Notes under the pieces: generated by a model | What the model was told of the DNA's origin: nothing | The model's input: only the letters and a program-made list of their open reading frames with translations | Database searches by the model: none | NCBI GenBank assembly: GCA_022565935.1 | Contig: JADFJY010000015.1 | Span: 1-14,975, forward strand | DNA: 14,975 nucleotides | From: Nitrososphaerota archaeon | GTDB lineage: Archaea > Thermoproteota > Nitrososphaeria > Nitrososphaerales > Nitrosopumilaceae | Direction: 5' to 3' | Translations under genes and position numbers: made by a program | Part shown: positions 6,114 through 13,191 of the stretch, piece after piece | Position numbering within the stretch: position 1 is the stretch's first letter | How the letters are laid out: each line of letters starts with the position of its first letter

Positions 6114-6506
6114 TTATTCTTTTTCAATTGGAATTTCTATTATGTCTGATTCAAGAAAGTATGCTTTGAAATCCTTGTTAATGCAGGAGTAGATAATCCA
6201 TACTACTGGGTTACTGTACATGAATTTTTTGTCTGTATTTGATGGATATGCCTCTGAATTAGGATGAGAATGAAATATGCCTATCACTTCTACCTTTTTT
6301 TCTTCTGCAATCTTGTATCCTTCAATTAATTGTTCATTTGAAATTGTAAAATTTATTGATGATTCATCAATATTTTTAGTTAAAAATACTTCAGAGACTA
6401 AATTATCTTTTCCAAATAGTATGGCACATGATTCATTTGGTTTTTCATTTTCTGCGTGTTCAGTTAGAATTTTTTTATCTGATTCTGATAGAATAATTTT
6501 CTGCAA
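6114..6506 (-). CDS. JAMM/MPN+ domain metalloprotease
   Basis: The 130-residue single-domain protein has the complete JAMM zinc-protease signature: Glu25 in NESCAIL, then H79-S-H81 followed by seven residues, S89, and D92 (HSHPNSEAYPSNTD). Archaeal relatives remove ubiquitin-like small modifiers (SAMPs) or process sulfur-carrier proteins; bacterial ones cleave CysO-cysteine. The exact substrate cannot be read here. The start is TTG 6506, two bases after the stop of the di-cupredoxin gene, and no ATG gives a complete domain. It is therefore likely to be translated by coupling within that transcript. No signal peptide is visible and it is presumably cytosolic, although its upstream neighbour is a membrane copper protein. 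The DUF2024 gene lies 68 bases downstream. Confidence 0.88.
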   Translation of the reverse strand: MQKIILSESDKKILTEHAENEKPNESCAILFGKDNLVSEVFLTKNIDESSINFTISNEQLIEGYKIAEEKKVEVIGIFHSHPNSEAYPSNTDKKFMYSNPVVWIIYSCINKDFKAYFLESDIIEIPIEKE

Positions 6507-6508
6507 CT

Positions 6509-7600
6509 TTATTCTACGTTAACAGTTCCAAGCATCCATGGATGAAATGTACAATAATAATCATAACTTCCTACTTCAGTAAATGTAAATTCATACATGT
6601 CACCTACTGCCATCATTTCTGAATCAAACAATCCATTTACTCCTTCGTCAGGATCACCTGAAGTTGCAGTATGTACTGTGCTATCTAGATTTTCCCATAC
6701 TACTGTGGTGCCAACTGTTACATCAATTACTTGAGGATCAAAATAGATTTGTCCATCATCTGGAATTCCTGCTCCTTCAGGAATTATAACTTTGATTGAT
6801 TCTTTTGGTTCTTCAATAACTAATGTTGCAACCATCCAAGGATGTACAATACACAAATATTCATATTCTCCTGCTGCTAAATTAGTTGTATCAAAAGTAA
6901 AGACATCCCCTGCATCCATTAAACCTGAATCAAATGTTTCTCCAAAGTCTACTGCACTAGTTACTGTATGTATAACTGAATCTTCATTAATCCATTCAAC
7001 TGTATTCCCTTGCGTAACAACTACTACATCTGGCATGTAATCTGGGTTTCCTTCTTCAAATGAATCTTTTAAAATTTTAATTGCAAAGATTGTTCCTGTT
7101 AGTCCAACTTCAATATGTTCTTCAACTTCAACTTGTTGAGGAATCATGTCTGTGTCAGGACTTACAAATGCGAATGCAAACCATATGATAATTCCTGTAG
7201 CTGCTACAATTGAAACAATAGACCCAACTGGTTTTACTTTAGTTGGATGCTTCATTGCAAGATATGCAATTATAATTGCAGGGACTCCAATTGCCATTAA
7301 AATTCCTGCTAGTGTAATTGTAAAGGCTGATGTGTTCATGAATGCTAAAGCATACACTCCAAATGACAATGAAATTCCTAAAACTATCAAAGTTGTAGCC
7401 TTTGCTCTATTGCTAGTTGAAATTCCTCCATCTAAGATTCCTACTGCTAAGAAAATCATTCCTATAAACATGACAAGTCCGCTTAGAGCATGCAAACCAT
7501 CAATGAATGTATGTGCAATACCAGCATAAGATAATATGACGCCAGCCAAGCCTATGGCTGTTAATCCCATTCCTGGCATCATGAGGTCCCAATTACTCAT
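6509..7600 (-). CDS. Membrane-anchored protein with two amicyanin/plastocyanin-like copper domains
   Basis: The 363-residue protein has about five N-terminal membrane segments (near 11-30, 36-56, 69-87, 93-115 and 125-146). Two cupredoxin domains follow, presumably on the outer face. Domain 1 (about 165-265) has copper ligands H211, C250, H253 and M256 (CIVHPWM). Domain 2 (about 270-363) has H310, C350, H353 and M356 (CTFHPWM). The Cys-x2-His-x2-Met spacing is that of amicyanin rather than plastocyanin, and both type 1 sites look intact. Ammonia-oxidising archaea use many such proteins as electron carriers, so a role between membrane oxidoreductases is likely but inferred. ATG 7600 has a TATA-like element at 7624-7631. 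The gene is divergent from ctaB across 95 bases and is followed after two bases by the JAMM gene. Confidence 0.88.
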   Translation of the reverse strand: MSNWDLMMPGMGLTAIGLAGVILSYAGIAHTFIDGLHALSGLVMFIGMIFLAVGILDGGISTSNRAKATTLIVLGISLSFGVYALAFMNTSAFTITLAGILMAIGVPAIIIAYLAMKHPTKVKPVGSIVSIVAATGIIIWFAFAFVSPDTDMIPQQVEVEEHIEVGLTGTIFAIKILKDSFEEGNPDYMPDVVVVTQGNTVEWINEDSVIHTVTSAVDFGETFDSGLMDAGDVFTFDTTNLAAGEYEYLCIVHPWMVATLVIEEPKESIKVIIPEGAGIPDDGQIYFDPQVIDVTVGTTVVWENLDSTVHTATSGDPDEGVNGLFDSEMMAVGDMYEFTFTEVGSYDYYCTFHPWMLGTVNVE

Positions 7601-7623
7601 TCAAAATAGCTGGTAGGACTGAG

Positions 7624-7631
7624 ATACTTAT
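7624..7631 (-). promoter_or_regulatory. TATA-like element of the di-cupredoxin gene
   Basis: The minus strand reads ATAAGTAT, centred about 27 bases before ATG 7600. The match to the TATA consensus is weaker than at other promoters here. Confidence 0.4.
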
Positions 7632-7662
7632 TCCTTTTGAAACATAGTTCGTATAGACGAAG

Positions 7663-7671
7663 AAATTAAAT
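7663..7671 (+). promoter_or_regulatory. TATA element of ctaB
   Basis: AAATTAAAT is centred 29 bases before TTG 7696 and 47 before the internal ATG 7714. The spacing favours the TTG start with a leaderless or nearly leaderless mRNA. Confidence 0.45.
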
Positions 7672-7695
7672 GGCTTTGGTCTAGGATAGAGTGAA

Positions 7696-8583
7696 TTGGG
7701 ATTCAAAGAAATAATGGAGATATCCAAACCTCGGATAGTTGTTCTTCTAGTTATTACTGCAGTAACTTCAATGTATGCAGCAAGTAAACTAGTTGATGGT
7801 GTACCTGAACTTGATTATTGGTCTTATTTGCACATAATTATCGCAGGAACATTGGCATCTGCAGGATCTAGTGCACTAAACCACTATTATGATAAAGACA
7901 TTGATCCAAAAATGACGCGAACTAGTACAAGACCTATTCCTTCTGGACGAATGGCAGCATCTCATGTTTTGATTTATGGTGTAGTTGTAAGCTGCATATC
8001 TGTAATCTATGGTTACTTTGCATTAAATCCAATCACTGCTTTCTTTATTGCAGTAGGAATCTTTTTTTATGTTATAATTTACACAGTCTGGCTGAAACGT
8101 CGAAACTCTTCAAACATTGTAATTGGAGGAATTGCAGGTAGTGCTGCTGCTTGGGCTGGATGGGCTGCAGCTACTGGTAGTATGGATTTGTTAGGCTTCT
8201 TAGTTGGATTCTTGGTTTTTGTTTGGACTCCTTCCCACTTTTGGTGTCTTGCAATGAAAATTAAAGATGAATATGCACAAGCCGGAATTCCAATGTTACC
8301 TGTTGTAATTGGTATGCAAAAAACATCAAAGTTCATTTTAGGAAACACAATAATTTTAGTTCCTTATTCTTTGATACTATCATTTATTCCAGATGGACTG
8401 GGAGTTGTTTATACCGTAATTGCACTACTTTCTGGTGTATTGATGCTTGTATATCATTACAAATTAACAAAGAATCCTACATCTGAATTTGCATGGAAAG
8501 CATACAAAGTAACTGCGCCATACCTTACAATAATTTTTGTAGCAGTTGCATTAGATGCAGCATTTCATATACCTTTATTCTAA
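7696..8583 (+). CDS. ctaB: Protoheme IX farnesyltransferase (heme O synthase)
   Basis: The 295-residue integral membrane UbiA-family prenyltransferase has about nine helices. The first Asp-rich site is N62/D66/D70 (NHYYDKDIDPKMTRT), followed by the family block RPIPSGRM. The second is the KIKDEYAQAGIPMLP loop (D191, Y193). The KPRIVVLLVITA start of helix 1 and TPSHFWCLAMK are diagnostic of CtaB/CyoE rather than other UbiA enzymes. It adds a farnesyl group to heme b to make heme O, the precursor of heme A for heme-copper oxidases. The start is TTG 7696; ATG 7714 is possible. It faces the copper-protein gene head to head, a sensible respiratory context. It converges on the small winged-helix-like gene with four bases between stops. 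Confidence 0.94.
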   Translation: MGFKEIMEISKPRIVVLLVITAVTSMYAASKLVDGVPELDYWSYLHIIIAGTLASAGSSALNHYYDKDIDPKMTRTSTRPIPSGRMAASHVLIYGVVVSCISVIYGYFALNPITAFFIAVGIFFYVIIYTVWLKRRNSSNIVIGGIAGSAAAWAGWAAATGSMDLLGFLVGFLVFVWTPSHFWCLAMKIKDEYAQAGIPMLPVVIGMQKTSKFILGNTIILVPYSLILSFIPDGLGVVYTVIALLSGVLMLVYHYKLTKNPTSEFAWKAYKVTAPYLTIIFVAVALDAAFHIPLF

Positions 8584-8593
8584 ATAATTATTT
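8582..8593. terminator. AT palindrome between converging genes
   Basis: AAATAATTATTT is a perfect 12-base palindrome covering the last two bases of the ctaB stop codon and all of the opposing gene's stop codon. On the plus strand it runs into a T-rich stretch (8591-8595). It may serve as a two-way T-rich terminator; that role is inferred only from position and composition. Confidence 0.3.
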
Positions 8594-8884
8594 TTCAAAA
8601 CCAGGGAAACTTGCTTCGTAATCTTTTTCCATTGCTTCCTTGTTTTGCTCTTCAACTTTGTCTGTCTCTTTTTCAACAACAACTACTTCTATCCTACGTT
8701 CATCTTTTGTAATCCACACTACAGTGATGAGACCTAAAATCTCTAAATCTAAAAGTATTTTGTTGAATTTGTCTTCAGGAAGTACATATCCTTCTTTTAC
8801 TAAAATTTTGAAAAGCTCAACATCTGTTAAAGCATTTACTTCATTAATTTTGTCAAATACTGTATTTCGTATTGGAATTGCCAT
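8588..8884 (-). CDS. Small winged-helix-like protein, last gene of the Cdc48 operon
   Basis: The 98-residue protein starts at ATG 8884, three bases after the Cdc48 stop (TAA AAA ATG). Residues about 8-70 look like a winged-helix fold: a helix with NTVFDKINEVNALTDVELF, a second with EDKFNKILLDLEILGLI, then a strand pair VVWITKDERRIEVVVVEK. The last 25 or so residues are charged and probably disordered (EEQNKEAMEKDYEASFPGFEK-like). The family is not one I can name. It could be a DNA-binding regulator, but its tight coupling to Cdc48 also allows an adaptor role. Both are inference. Confidence 0.75.
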   Translation of the reverse strand: MAIPIRNTVFDKINEVNALTDVELFKILVKEGYVLPEDKFNKILLDLEILGLITVVWITKDERRIEVVVVEKETDKVEEQNKEAMEKDYEASFPGFEK

Positions 8885-8887
8885 TTT

Positions 8888-11056
8888 TTATCCGTAGAAT
8901 GATTTATCTCCTGACTTGGGTACAACGTTAGATATACTTTCTCTTATTGTGGTATACCATTGCTCAACTTCTTTAGTAATAGATGGTCTAACTTTCTTCA
9001 AACTATTTGCAAAGTCTTGGCTTGAAATTTTTGGTGAATCGTTTCTCATTGCTAAAACTGCTGCTTCTCTACATAGTGCTGCTAAATCAGCTCCCGTATA
9101 GTTCTGTGTAGCTACTGCAATCTCTTGTAGTTTAACATCATTTACCAATGGCATCTTTTTTGTTAAAATTTTGATAATCTCTAATCTTCCTTTTTCATCA
9201 GGAGGTGCTACATATAGAACCAAATCTAGCCTTCCTGTTCTTAACAAGGAATTATCTAAAACGTCTGGTCTGTTTGTAATTCCAATTACTACTACTCGTG
9301 CAGAAATACCTTCTTCAATTTCTGTTAGCAATTGACTTAGAACCGTATCATTTGCTCCACTTTCTCCTGATTTGTTACGTGCTAGTGAATCTAACTCATC
9401 AAAAATTACTACACATGGTGCTGCTGCTTTTGCTTTTCTAAAAATTTCTCTAACAGCTTTTTCTGATTCTCCAATCCATTTTGAAAGAATTTCAGGGCCT
9501 CTAACTAAAATCATATTTGCACCAGTTTCAGTAGCAAGTGCTCGTCCAAGAAGTGTTTTTCCACATCCTGGAGGTCCATAAATCAAAGCTCCTCTTGGTG
9601 GTCTGACGCCCATCTTTGTGAATTTCTTTGGGTCTCTCATTGCTACTATGAGATTATCTGTTAATGCTTTTTTGATATCATCTAATCCTCCAACATCTTG
9701 CCACCATACTTTTGGTCGTTCAACATAAAATTCCCTCATTGCTGTAGGGACCACTTCATGCATTGCATCGTAAAAATCAATTAACTTAATCTGCATTGAT
9801 TGTAATACTTCAGAAGAAATCTTTTCTGTTTCAAGATCAATTTCAGGTAAGTATCTTCTAATGGACTTCATTGCCGCTTCTCTACAAAGTGATTTAATGT
9901 CTGCACCAGTATATCCATGCAGTTCTGAACTCAAATCTTTTAGATCGATGTCATCATTTAATGGCATTTCTCTAGTATGAATTAAAAGAATCTCTAGTCT
10001 TCCATCCTCATTAGGTACAGATATCTCAAATTCTCTATCAAATCTACCTGGCCTTCTAAGAGCTGGGTCAACACTGTCTGGTCTATTTGTTGCACCAAGT
10101 ACAATGACATTTCCTCTATCATCAAGACCATCCATTAATGCTAACAATTGTGCAACAACTCTTTTTTCAACATCACCGTATGCTTCTTCTCTTTTTGGTG
10201 CAATTGCATCAATCTCATCAATGAAGATTATACTTGGAGAATTGTCTTTAGCTTCTTTGAAAATCTCTCTTAGTTTTGCTTCTGTTTCTCCATAATACTT
10301 GTTCATAATTTCTGGACCATTAATTTGGAACATGTTAGCTTCTGATTCACTGGCAATTACTTTTGCAAGTAATGTCTTTCCACATCCAGGAGGACCATAA
10401 AGTAAAATTCCACTATGAGGTTCAATTCCTAATCTTACAAATAGTTCAGGATGTTTTAGTGGCAATTCTACAATCTCTCTCAATGCTTTGACTTCTTGTC
10501 TTAATCCACCAACTTCTTCATATGTCACTCTAACTTTTCTATCAACTGAAGTTTCTGTTGAAATGATTAGTGTTGTGGTACGATCCATAATGATTACTCC
10601 TTTTGGGTTTGTCTTTGTAATTTTAAAATCCATAGAATTTCCTAAAATCATTACAGAAATTTCATCACCATGTGTAATTGGCAATCCTTTCAATCTATTT
10701 TTAACAAAGTCTGTAAACTCTTTGTCTACTGTAACTGAATCATTAACAGGAATTAGGGAAACTGTTTTTGCAAATTTTGTTGTAACTTTTCTAATTTTTA
10801 CTATATCATTTAGTGAACCACCAACATTTTTTCTTGTTTGACCATCAACTCTTATGATGTCTGAAAACTTTTCATCTTCATCAACTGGCCAAACAACTGC
10901 ACAACTAGATCTTGAACCCATTATTTCAATAATGTCACCTGGAGTAACTTTGAGAAAATCCATGGCTTCGGGGCCAATTCTGGCTCGTTTTTTGCCTACG
11001 TCTCTTTGCTTTGCTTCTCCAATTCGCATTTGCAAAGGCTCTTCTTTGCGTACCAA
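8888..11056 (-). CDS. cdc48: Cdc48/p97/VAT-type AAA+ ATPase with C-terminal HbYX-like end
   Basis: The 722-residue protein has the Cdc48 layout. An N-domain (about 8-170) opens with MRIGEAKQRDVGKKRARIG. D1 has Walker A GPPGCGKT (221-228), Walker B FIDE (278-281), and arginine fingers in RRPGRFDRE. D2 has Walker A 494-501, Walker B FDE (552-554), and RTGRLD. Both pore loops are aromatic (KYYG 253-256 and KWIG 526-529), as expected for a protein-threading unfoldase. The last three residues, Phe-Tyr-Gly, fit the HbYX motif that docks ATPases on the 20S proteasome. The start is TTG 11056, with a GGTGG stretch just upstream; ATG 11029 is an alternative. It follows aEF1B after eight bases and precedes the winged-helix-like gene by three. 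In the D2 second region of homology the usual RPGR is RTGR. Confidence 0.95.
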   Translation of the reverse strand: MVRKEEPLQMRIGEAKQRDVGKKRARIGPEAMDFLKVTPGDIIEIMGSRSSCAVVWPVDEDEKFSDIIRVDGQTRKNVGGSLNDIVKIRKVTTKFAKTVSLIPVNDSVTVDKEFTDFVKNRLKGLPITHGDEISVMILGNSMDFKITKTNPKGVIIMDRTTTLIISTETSVDRKVRVTYEEVGGLRQEVKALREIVELPLKHPELFVRLGIEPHSGILLYGPPGCGKTLLAKVIASESEANMFQINGPEIMNKYYGETEAKLREIFKEAKDNSPSIIFIDEIDAIAPKREEAYGDVEKRVVAQLLALMDGLDDRGNVIVLGATNRPDSVDPALRRPGRFDREFEISVPNEDGRLEILLIHTREMPLNDDIDLKDLSSELHGYTGADIKSLCREAAMKSIRRYLPEIDLETEKISSEVLQSMQIKLIDFYDAMHEVVPTAMREFYVERPKVWWQDVGGLDDIKKALTDNLIVAMRDPKKFTKMGVRPPRGALIYGPPGCGKTLLGRALATETGANMILVRGPEILSKWIGESEKAVREIFRKAKAAAPCVVIFDELDSLARNKSGESGANDTVLSQLLTEIEEGISARVVVIGITNRPDVLDNSLLRTGRLDLVLYVAPPDEKGRLEIIKILTKKMPLVNDVKLQEIAVATQNYTGADLAALCREAAVLAMRNDSPKISSQDFANSLKKVRPSITKEVEQWYTTIRESISNVVPKSGDKSFYG

Positions 11057-11064
11057 AAAACCAC

Positions 11065-11346
11065 CTATTTCATACCCACTGACATTCTACTCATATTGAG
11101 AACTTCAAATTCACTGACACCCTCAATTGCTTTAACAGCATTTTCTAATGCATCCATTTGTCCTTCCTTGTCCTCTAAAATAAATTCGGCCTTTAGAAAT
11201 TCTAATCCAAAAGCCAATGGTTCTTTGAGATGTCTTTTCATTGTAATTCCTTCTTTTAGTGATGATTTGATAGACTCTGCTAATTTGTCCAGGTCAACAT
11301 CTATGTCTTTGGGAAGAATTTTTGTAATTAGTAATAATTGAGCCAT
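11065..11346 (-). CDS. ef1b: Translation elongation factor aEF-1 beta (guanine nucleotide exchange factor)
   Basis: The 93-residue protein is a full-length archaeal EF-1 beta domain, a small alpha/beta fold. It has the paired strands LLLITKILPKDIDVDLDKL and KEPLAFGLEFLKAEFIL, followed by a LENAVKAIEGVSEFEVLNMSRM C-terminal segment. PLAFGL and EGVSEFEV-xNMSR are the conserved parts. It recharges aEF-1 alpha with GTP during translation. ATG 11346 lies four bases after the stop of the zinc-ribbon gene, and Cdc48 begins eight bases after its own stop. An aEF1B next to this type of zinc ribbon is a common archaeal pairing, while Cdc48 in the same unit ties it to protein turnover. Confidence 0.92.
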   Translation of the reverse strand: MAQLLLITKILPKDIDVDLDKLAESIKSSLKEGITMKRHLKEPLAFGLEFLKAEFILEDKEGQMDALENAVKAIEGVSEFEVLNMSRMSVGMK

Positions 11347-11350
11347 TTTT

Positions 11351-11530
11351 TTATGGTCCTTGAAAATTACATGAAGAACAAATATAGTTTCTTGCTGCTT
11401 GTCTGCAACTTTGACATCTCCAAATTAGATCAACGCCACAATCAGGACAATTGAATTTTACACATTTATCGTTAGGCATTATATGTCTGTGACAGCAACT
11501 ACATGTTGGTAATGTTATAGTGGATGACAT
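11351..11530 (-). CDS. Small zinc-ribbon protein (DUF1610/HVO_2753-like)
   Basis: The 59-residue protein from ATG 11530 has four Cys knuckles: C10/C13, C28/C31, C39/C42 and C51/C54. They form two zinc sites, with family features RHIMPND, VKFNCPDCG, LIWRCQSCR and YICSSCNFQGP at the C-terminus. An upstream in-frame ATG (11554) would lie inside the TATA box. ATG 11530 is 26 bases from that box and gives the usual family length. The family is widespread in archaea next to aEF1B; its function is thought to involve RNA or the ribosome but is not settled. It is the first gene of a four-gene operon. Confidence 0.87.
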   Translation of the reverse strand: MSSTITLPTCSCCHRHIMPNDKCVKFNCPDCGVDLIWRCQSCRQAARNYICSSCNFQGP

Positions 11531-11552
11531 ACCCCGATTTTCTGTAAACATC

Positions 11553-11560
11553 ATTTATAC
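11553..11560 (-). promoter_or_regulatory. TATA box of the zinc ribbon-aEF1B-Cdc48 operon
   Basis: The minus strand reads GTATAAAT, a strong archaeal TATA box. It is centred 26 bases before ATG 11530, in the 53-base gap after the flavoprotein gene. It sets the start of the zinc ribbon and marks a leaderless operon mRNA. Confidence 0.7.
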
Positions 11561-11583
11561 CTTCCTTAGAAATTGAGCACATT

Positions 11584-12720
11584 TTATCTAAGTAATTTTT
11601 TCAACTCACCGCTGATTAATGCTTGTGCAGTTTTTATGGAACCTCTCATTCCTAGCAATTTTATAATTGAGCTAGTGTGAAAATCAAAATCATCTTTTTC
11701 TGCAATCTCTTTTGTAATCTCTGGTGTAATTGACTCAAATAATTTATTGATTGTATTGTTGTCTACTCTCTCTAAAATTTTTCTTACAAATATTTGTTTT
11801 TCAAATTCTTTACCAAATCTTTGTGTCCATTTTTTTTGATATTCTTCAAGATCTGTTCTGTTATTTGTTTTCAAAAACTTGGATATTGCTTGTCCTGCAT
11901 AGACTCCTCCCATTCCACTAGTAAAAATTCCGCCTGCAGTTGTTGGTTTTGCTTGTCCTGCAGCATCTCCAACAATTACTGTTTTTCCTTCAACAAATTT
12001 TGCAATAGGTCCTTTTATCCAGATTGGAGCAAAAATTTTTCTAATTGTTGAAAAATTTCCTTTTTCTTCAAGAATTTTATCCAAAGTTTCAGAGATGTTG
12101 ATTCCTCTCCCTGCAATTCCTACTTTACCTTTACCTTCATTAGATGGAATTATCCATGCAAAGAATCCTGGATATTTTTCTTGATCAAAAATCACTTCTA
12201 CTTTCCCTTTCTTAATCCAATCTGCATAAATTTCGTATTGTGCTGATAATAAAATTCCAGTTCTATCTTTTTGTATTAGTGACGAAACTCCTCTTGCATC
12301 AACAAAAATCTTACAATCAATTACCTCTTCATTTGTTCTAACTCCTGTGTCTGTAATTTCTTGAAAACTTGTTTTGACTTTGATTACTGCCCCATTTTTC
12401 TGAGCTTGAAAAGCAATTTGCTTATCTAATTCTCTTCGACTAATTTCAACTACTTTTTGCTTCTCTGAATTAATTATAAAACTATTTCCGTTTGGTGCTG
12501 TGATTTTAGCTGATTCTATCATATGATCAAAAGTTTTTCTAAATGGAATTACTCCTAGTTCTTCCAAGCCTGTTATGCTGACTAATCCACCACAATGTTC
12601 TGGAGTTCCTATCTCATAATCTTCTTCAATTACAAGTACTGAAAATCCCTTTGCAGCAATTTCTCTTGCACATAATAGTCCTGAAACACTTCCTCCAGCA
12701 ACTACAACATCAAAGTTCAC
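11584..12720 (-). CDS. Geranylgeranyl reductase family FAD-dependent oxidoreductase
   Basis: The 378-residue flavoprotein begins with a Rossmann dinucleotide fold (VVVAGGSVSGLLCAREIA, ending with E32 after strand 2). It then has EHCGG with Cys43, a cysteine typical of the family, the substrate-domain motif PGFFAWIIP (184-192), and the FAD motif GDAAGQAKPTTAGG (251-264). The best match is the geranylgeranyl reductase family, which saturates isoprenoid chains of archaeal lipids or quinones. Archaea carry several paralogues, so which one this is remains open. The start is GTG 12720, with a TATA-like element about 25 bases upstream that also fits the divergent pth2 gene. No membrane helix is obvious; association with the membrane face would fit its substrates. 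Confidence 0.83.
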   Translation of the reverse strand: MNFDVVVAGGSVSGLLCAREIAAKGFSVLVIEEDYEIGTPEHCGGLVSITGLEELGVIPFRKTFDHMIESAKITAPNGNSFIINSEKQKVVEISRRELDKQIAFQAQKNGAVIKVKTSFQEITDTGVRTNEEVIDCKIFVDARGVSSLIQKDRTGILLSAQYEIYADWIKKGKVEVIFDQEKYPGFFAWIIPSNEGKGKVGIAGRGINISETLDKILEEKGNFSTIRKIFAPIWIKGPIAKFVEGKTVIVGDAAGQAKPTTAGGIFTSGMGGVYAGQAISKFLKTNNRTDLEEYQKKWTQRFGKEFEKQIFVRKILERVDNNTINKLFESITPEITKEIAEKDDFDFHTSSIIKLLGMRGSIKTAQALISGELKKLLR

Positions 12721-12740
12721 AGATTTTGTTTCTTTGTCAA

Positions 12741-12748
12741 TTATTTAA
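12741..12748. promoter_or_regulatory. Shared bidirectional TATA element (pth2 and flavoprotein genes)
   Basis: TTATTTAA on the plus strand and TTAAATAA on the minus strand lie in the 51-base divergent gap. The centre is about 27.5 bases before ATG 12772 (pth2) and 24.5 before GTG 12720 (flavoprotein). Both are leaderless distances, so one element may serve both directions. Confidence 0.5.
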
Positions 12749-12771
12749 CTCAAAAGTTTTACATCAAGCCC

Positions 12772-13140
12772 ATGTTTGATTACAATATGGGTGAAATCAA
12801 ACAAGTAATTATCGTTAGAACTGATCTAGATATGGGAAAAGGAAAGATTGCAGCACAAGTAGGCCATGCTTGCGTTCTTGGAGCAGAGTATGTAAGAAAA
12901 TCTCATCCTGAATGGTTTGGTGAATGGTGGGAAGGCCAAGAAAAGGTTGTACTGAAAGTTTCTGGCATCAAAGATTTACAAGAAATTAAAAGACACGCAA
13001 TTGATTTGAATCTTCCATGGTCTGAAGTTACAGATGCAGGACATACACAGATAGCACCTGGGACAACAACATGTATTTCAATTGGCCCAGCTCCTGAAAA
13101 TCTGATTGATAAAATAACTGGTGATTTAAAACTACTATAA
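12772..13140 (+). CDS. pth2: Peptidyl-tRNA hydrolase 2 (Pth2 family)
   Basis: The 122-residue protein matches archaeal/eukaryotic Pth2: KQVIIVRTDLDMGKGKIAAQ (10-29) with QVGHA just after, LPWSEVTDAGHTQIAPGT, and ISIGPAP toward the end, in family order. The enzyme releases tRNA from peptidyl-tRNA that drops off the ribosome. I favour ATG 12772 because a TATA-like element lies about 27 bases upstream. ATG 12787 would give the more usual N-terminus MGEIKQVI and cannot be excluded. It is divergent from the flavoprotein gene. A T-run just after the stop (13149-13154) may end the transcript. The propeller gene follows after 51 bases with its own promoter. Confidence 0.93.
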   Translation: MFDYNMGEIKQVIIVRTDLDMGKGKIAAQVGHACVLGAEYVRKSHPEWFGEWWEGQEKVVLKVSGIKDLQEIKRHAIDLNLPWSEVTDAGHTQIAPGTTTCISIGPAPENLIDKITGDLKLL

Positions 13141-13161
13141 CTTGCCACTTTTTTGGAATAA

Positions 13162-13169
13162 GATATAAC
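13162..13169 (+). promoter_or_regulatory. TATA element of the propeller gene
   Basis: GATATAAC is centred about 26 bases before ATG 13192. It implies that the propeller gene, and probably truD after it, is transcribed separately from pth2 as a leaderless mRNA. Confidence 0.55.
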
Positions 13170-13191
13170 AAGGCTAGATATTTTTTGAGAT

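Noticed and set aside
7146..7529. Open frame antisense to the membrane part of the di-cupredoxin gene
   Set aside because: The hydrophobic, Ile/Ala-rich translation mirrors the opposite strand's membrane codons, and there is no independent start signal.
11006..11341. Plus-strand frame opposite aEF1B and the Cdc48 start
   Set aside because: aEF1B and Cdc48 are clearly coding on the minus strand, and this frame has no recognisable motif or promoter.
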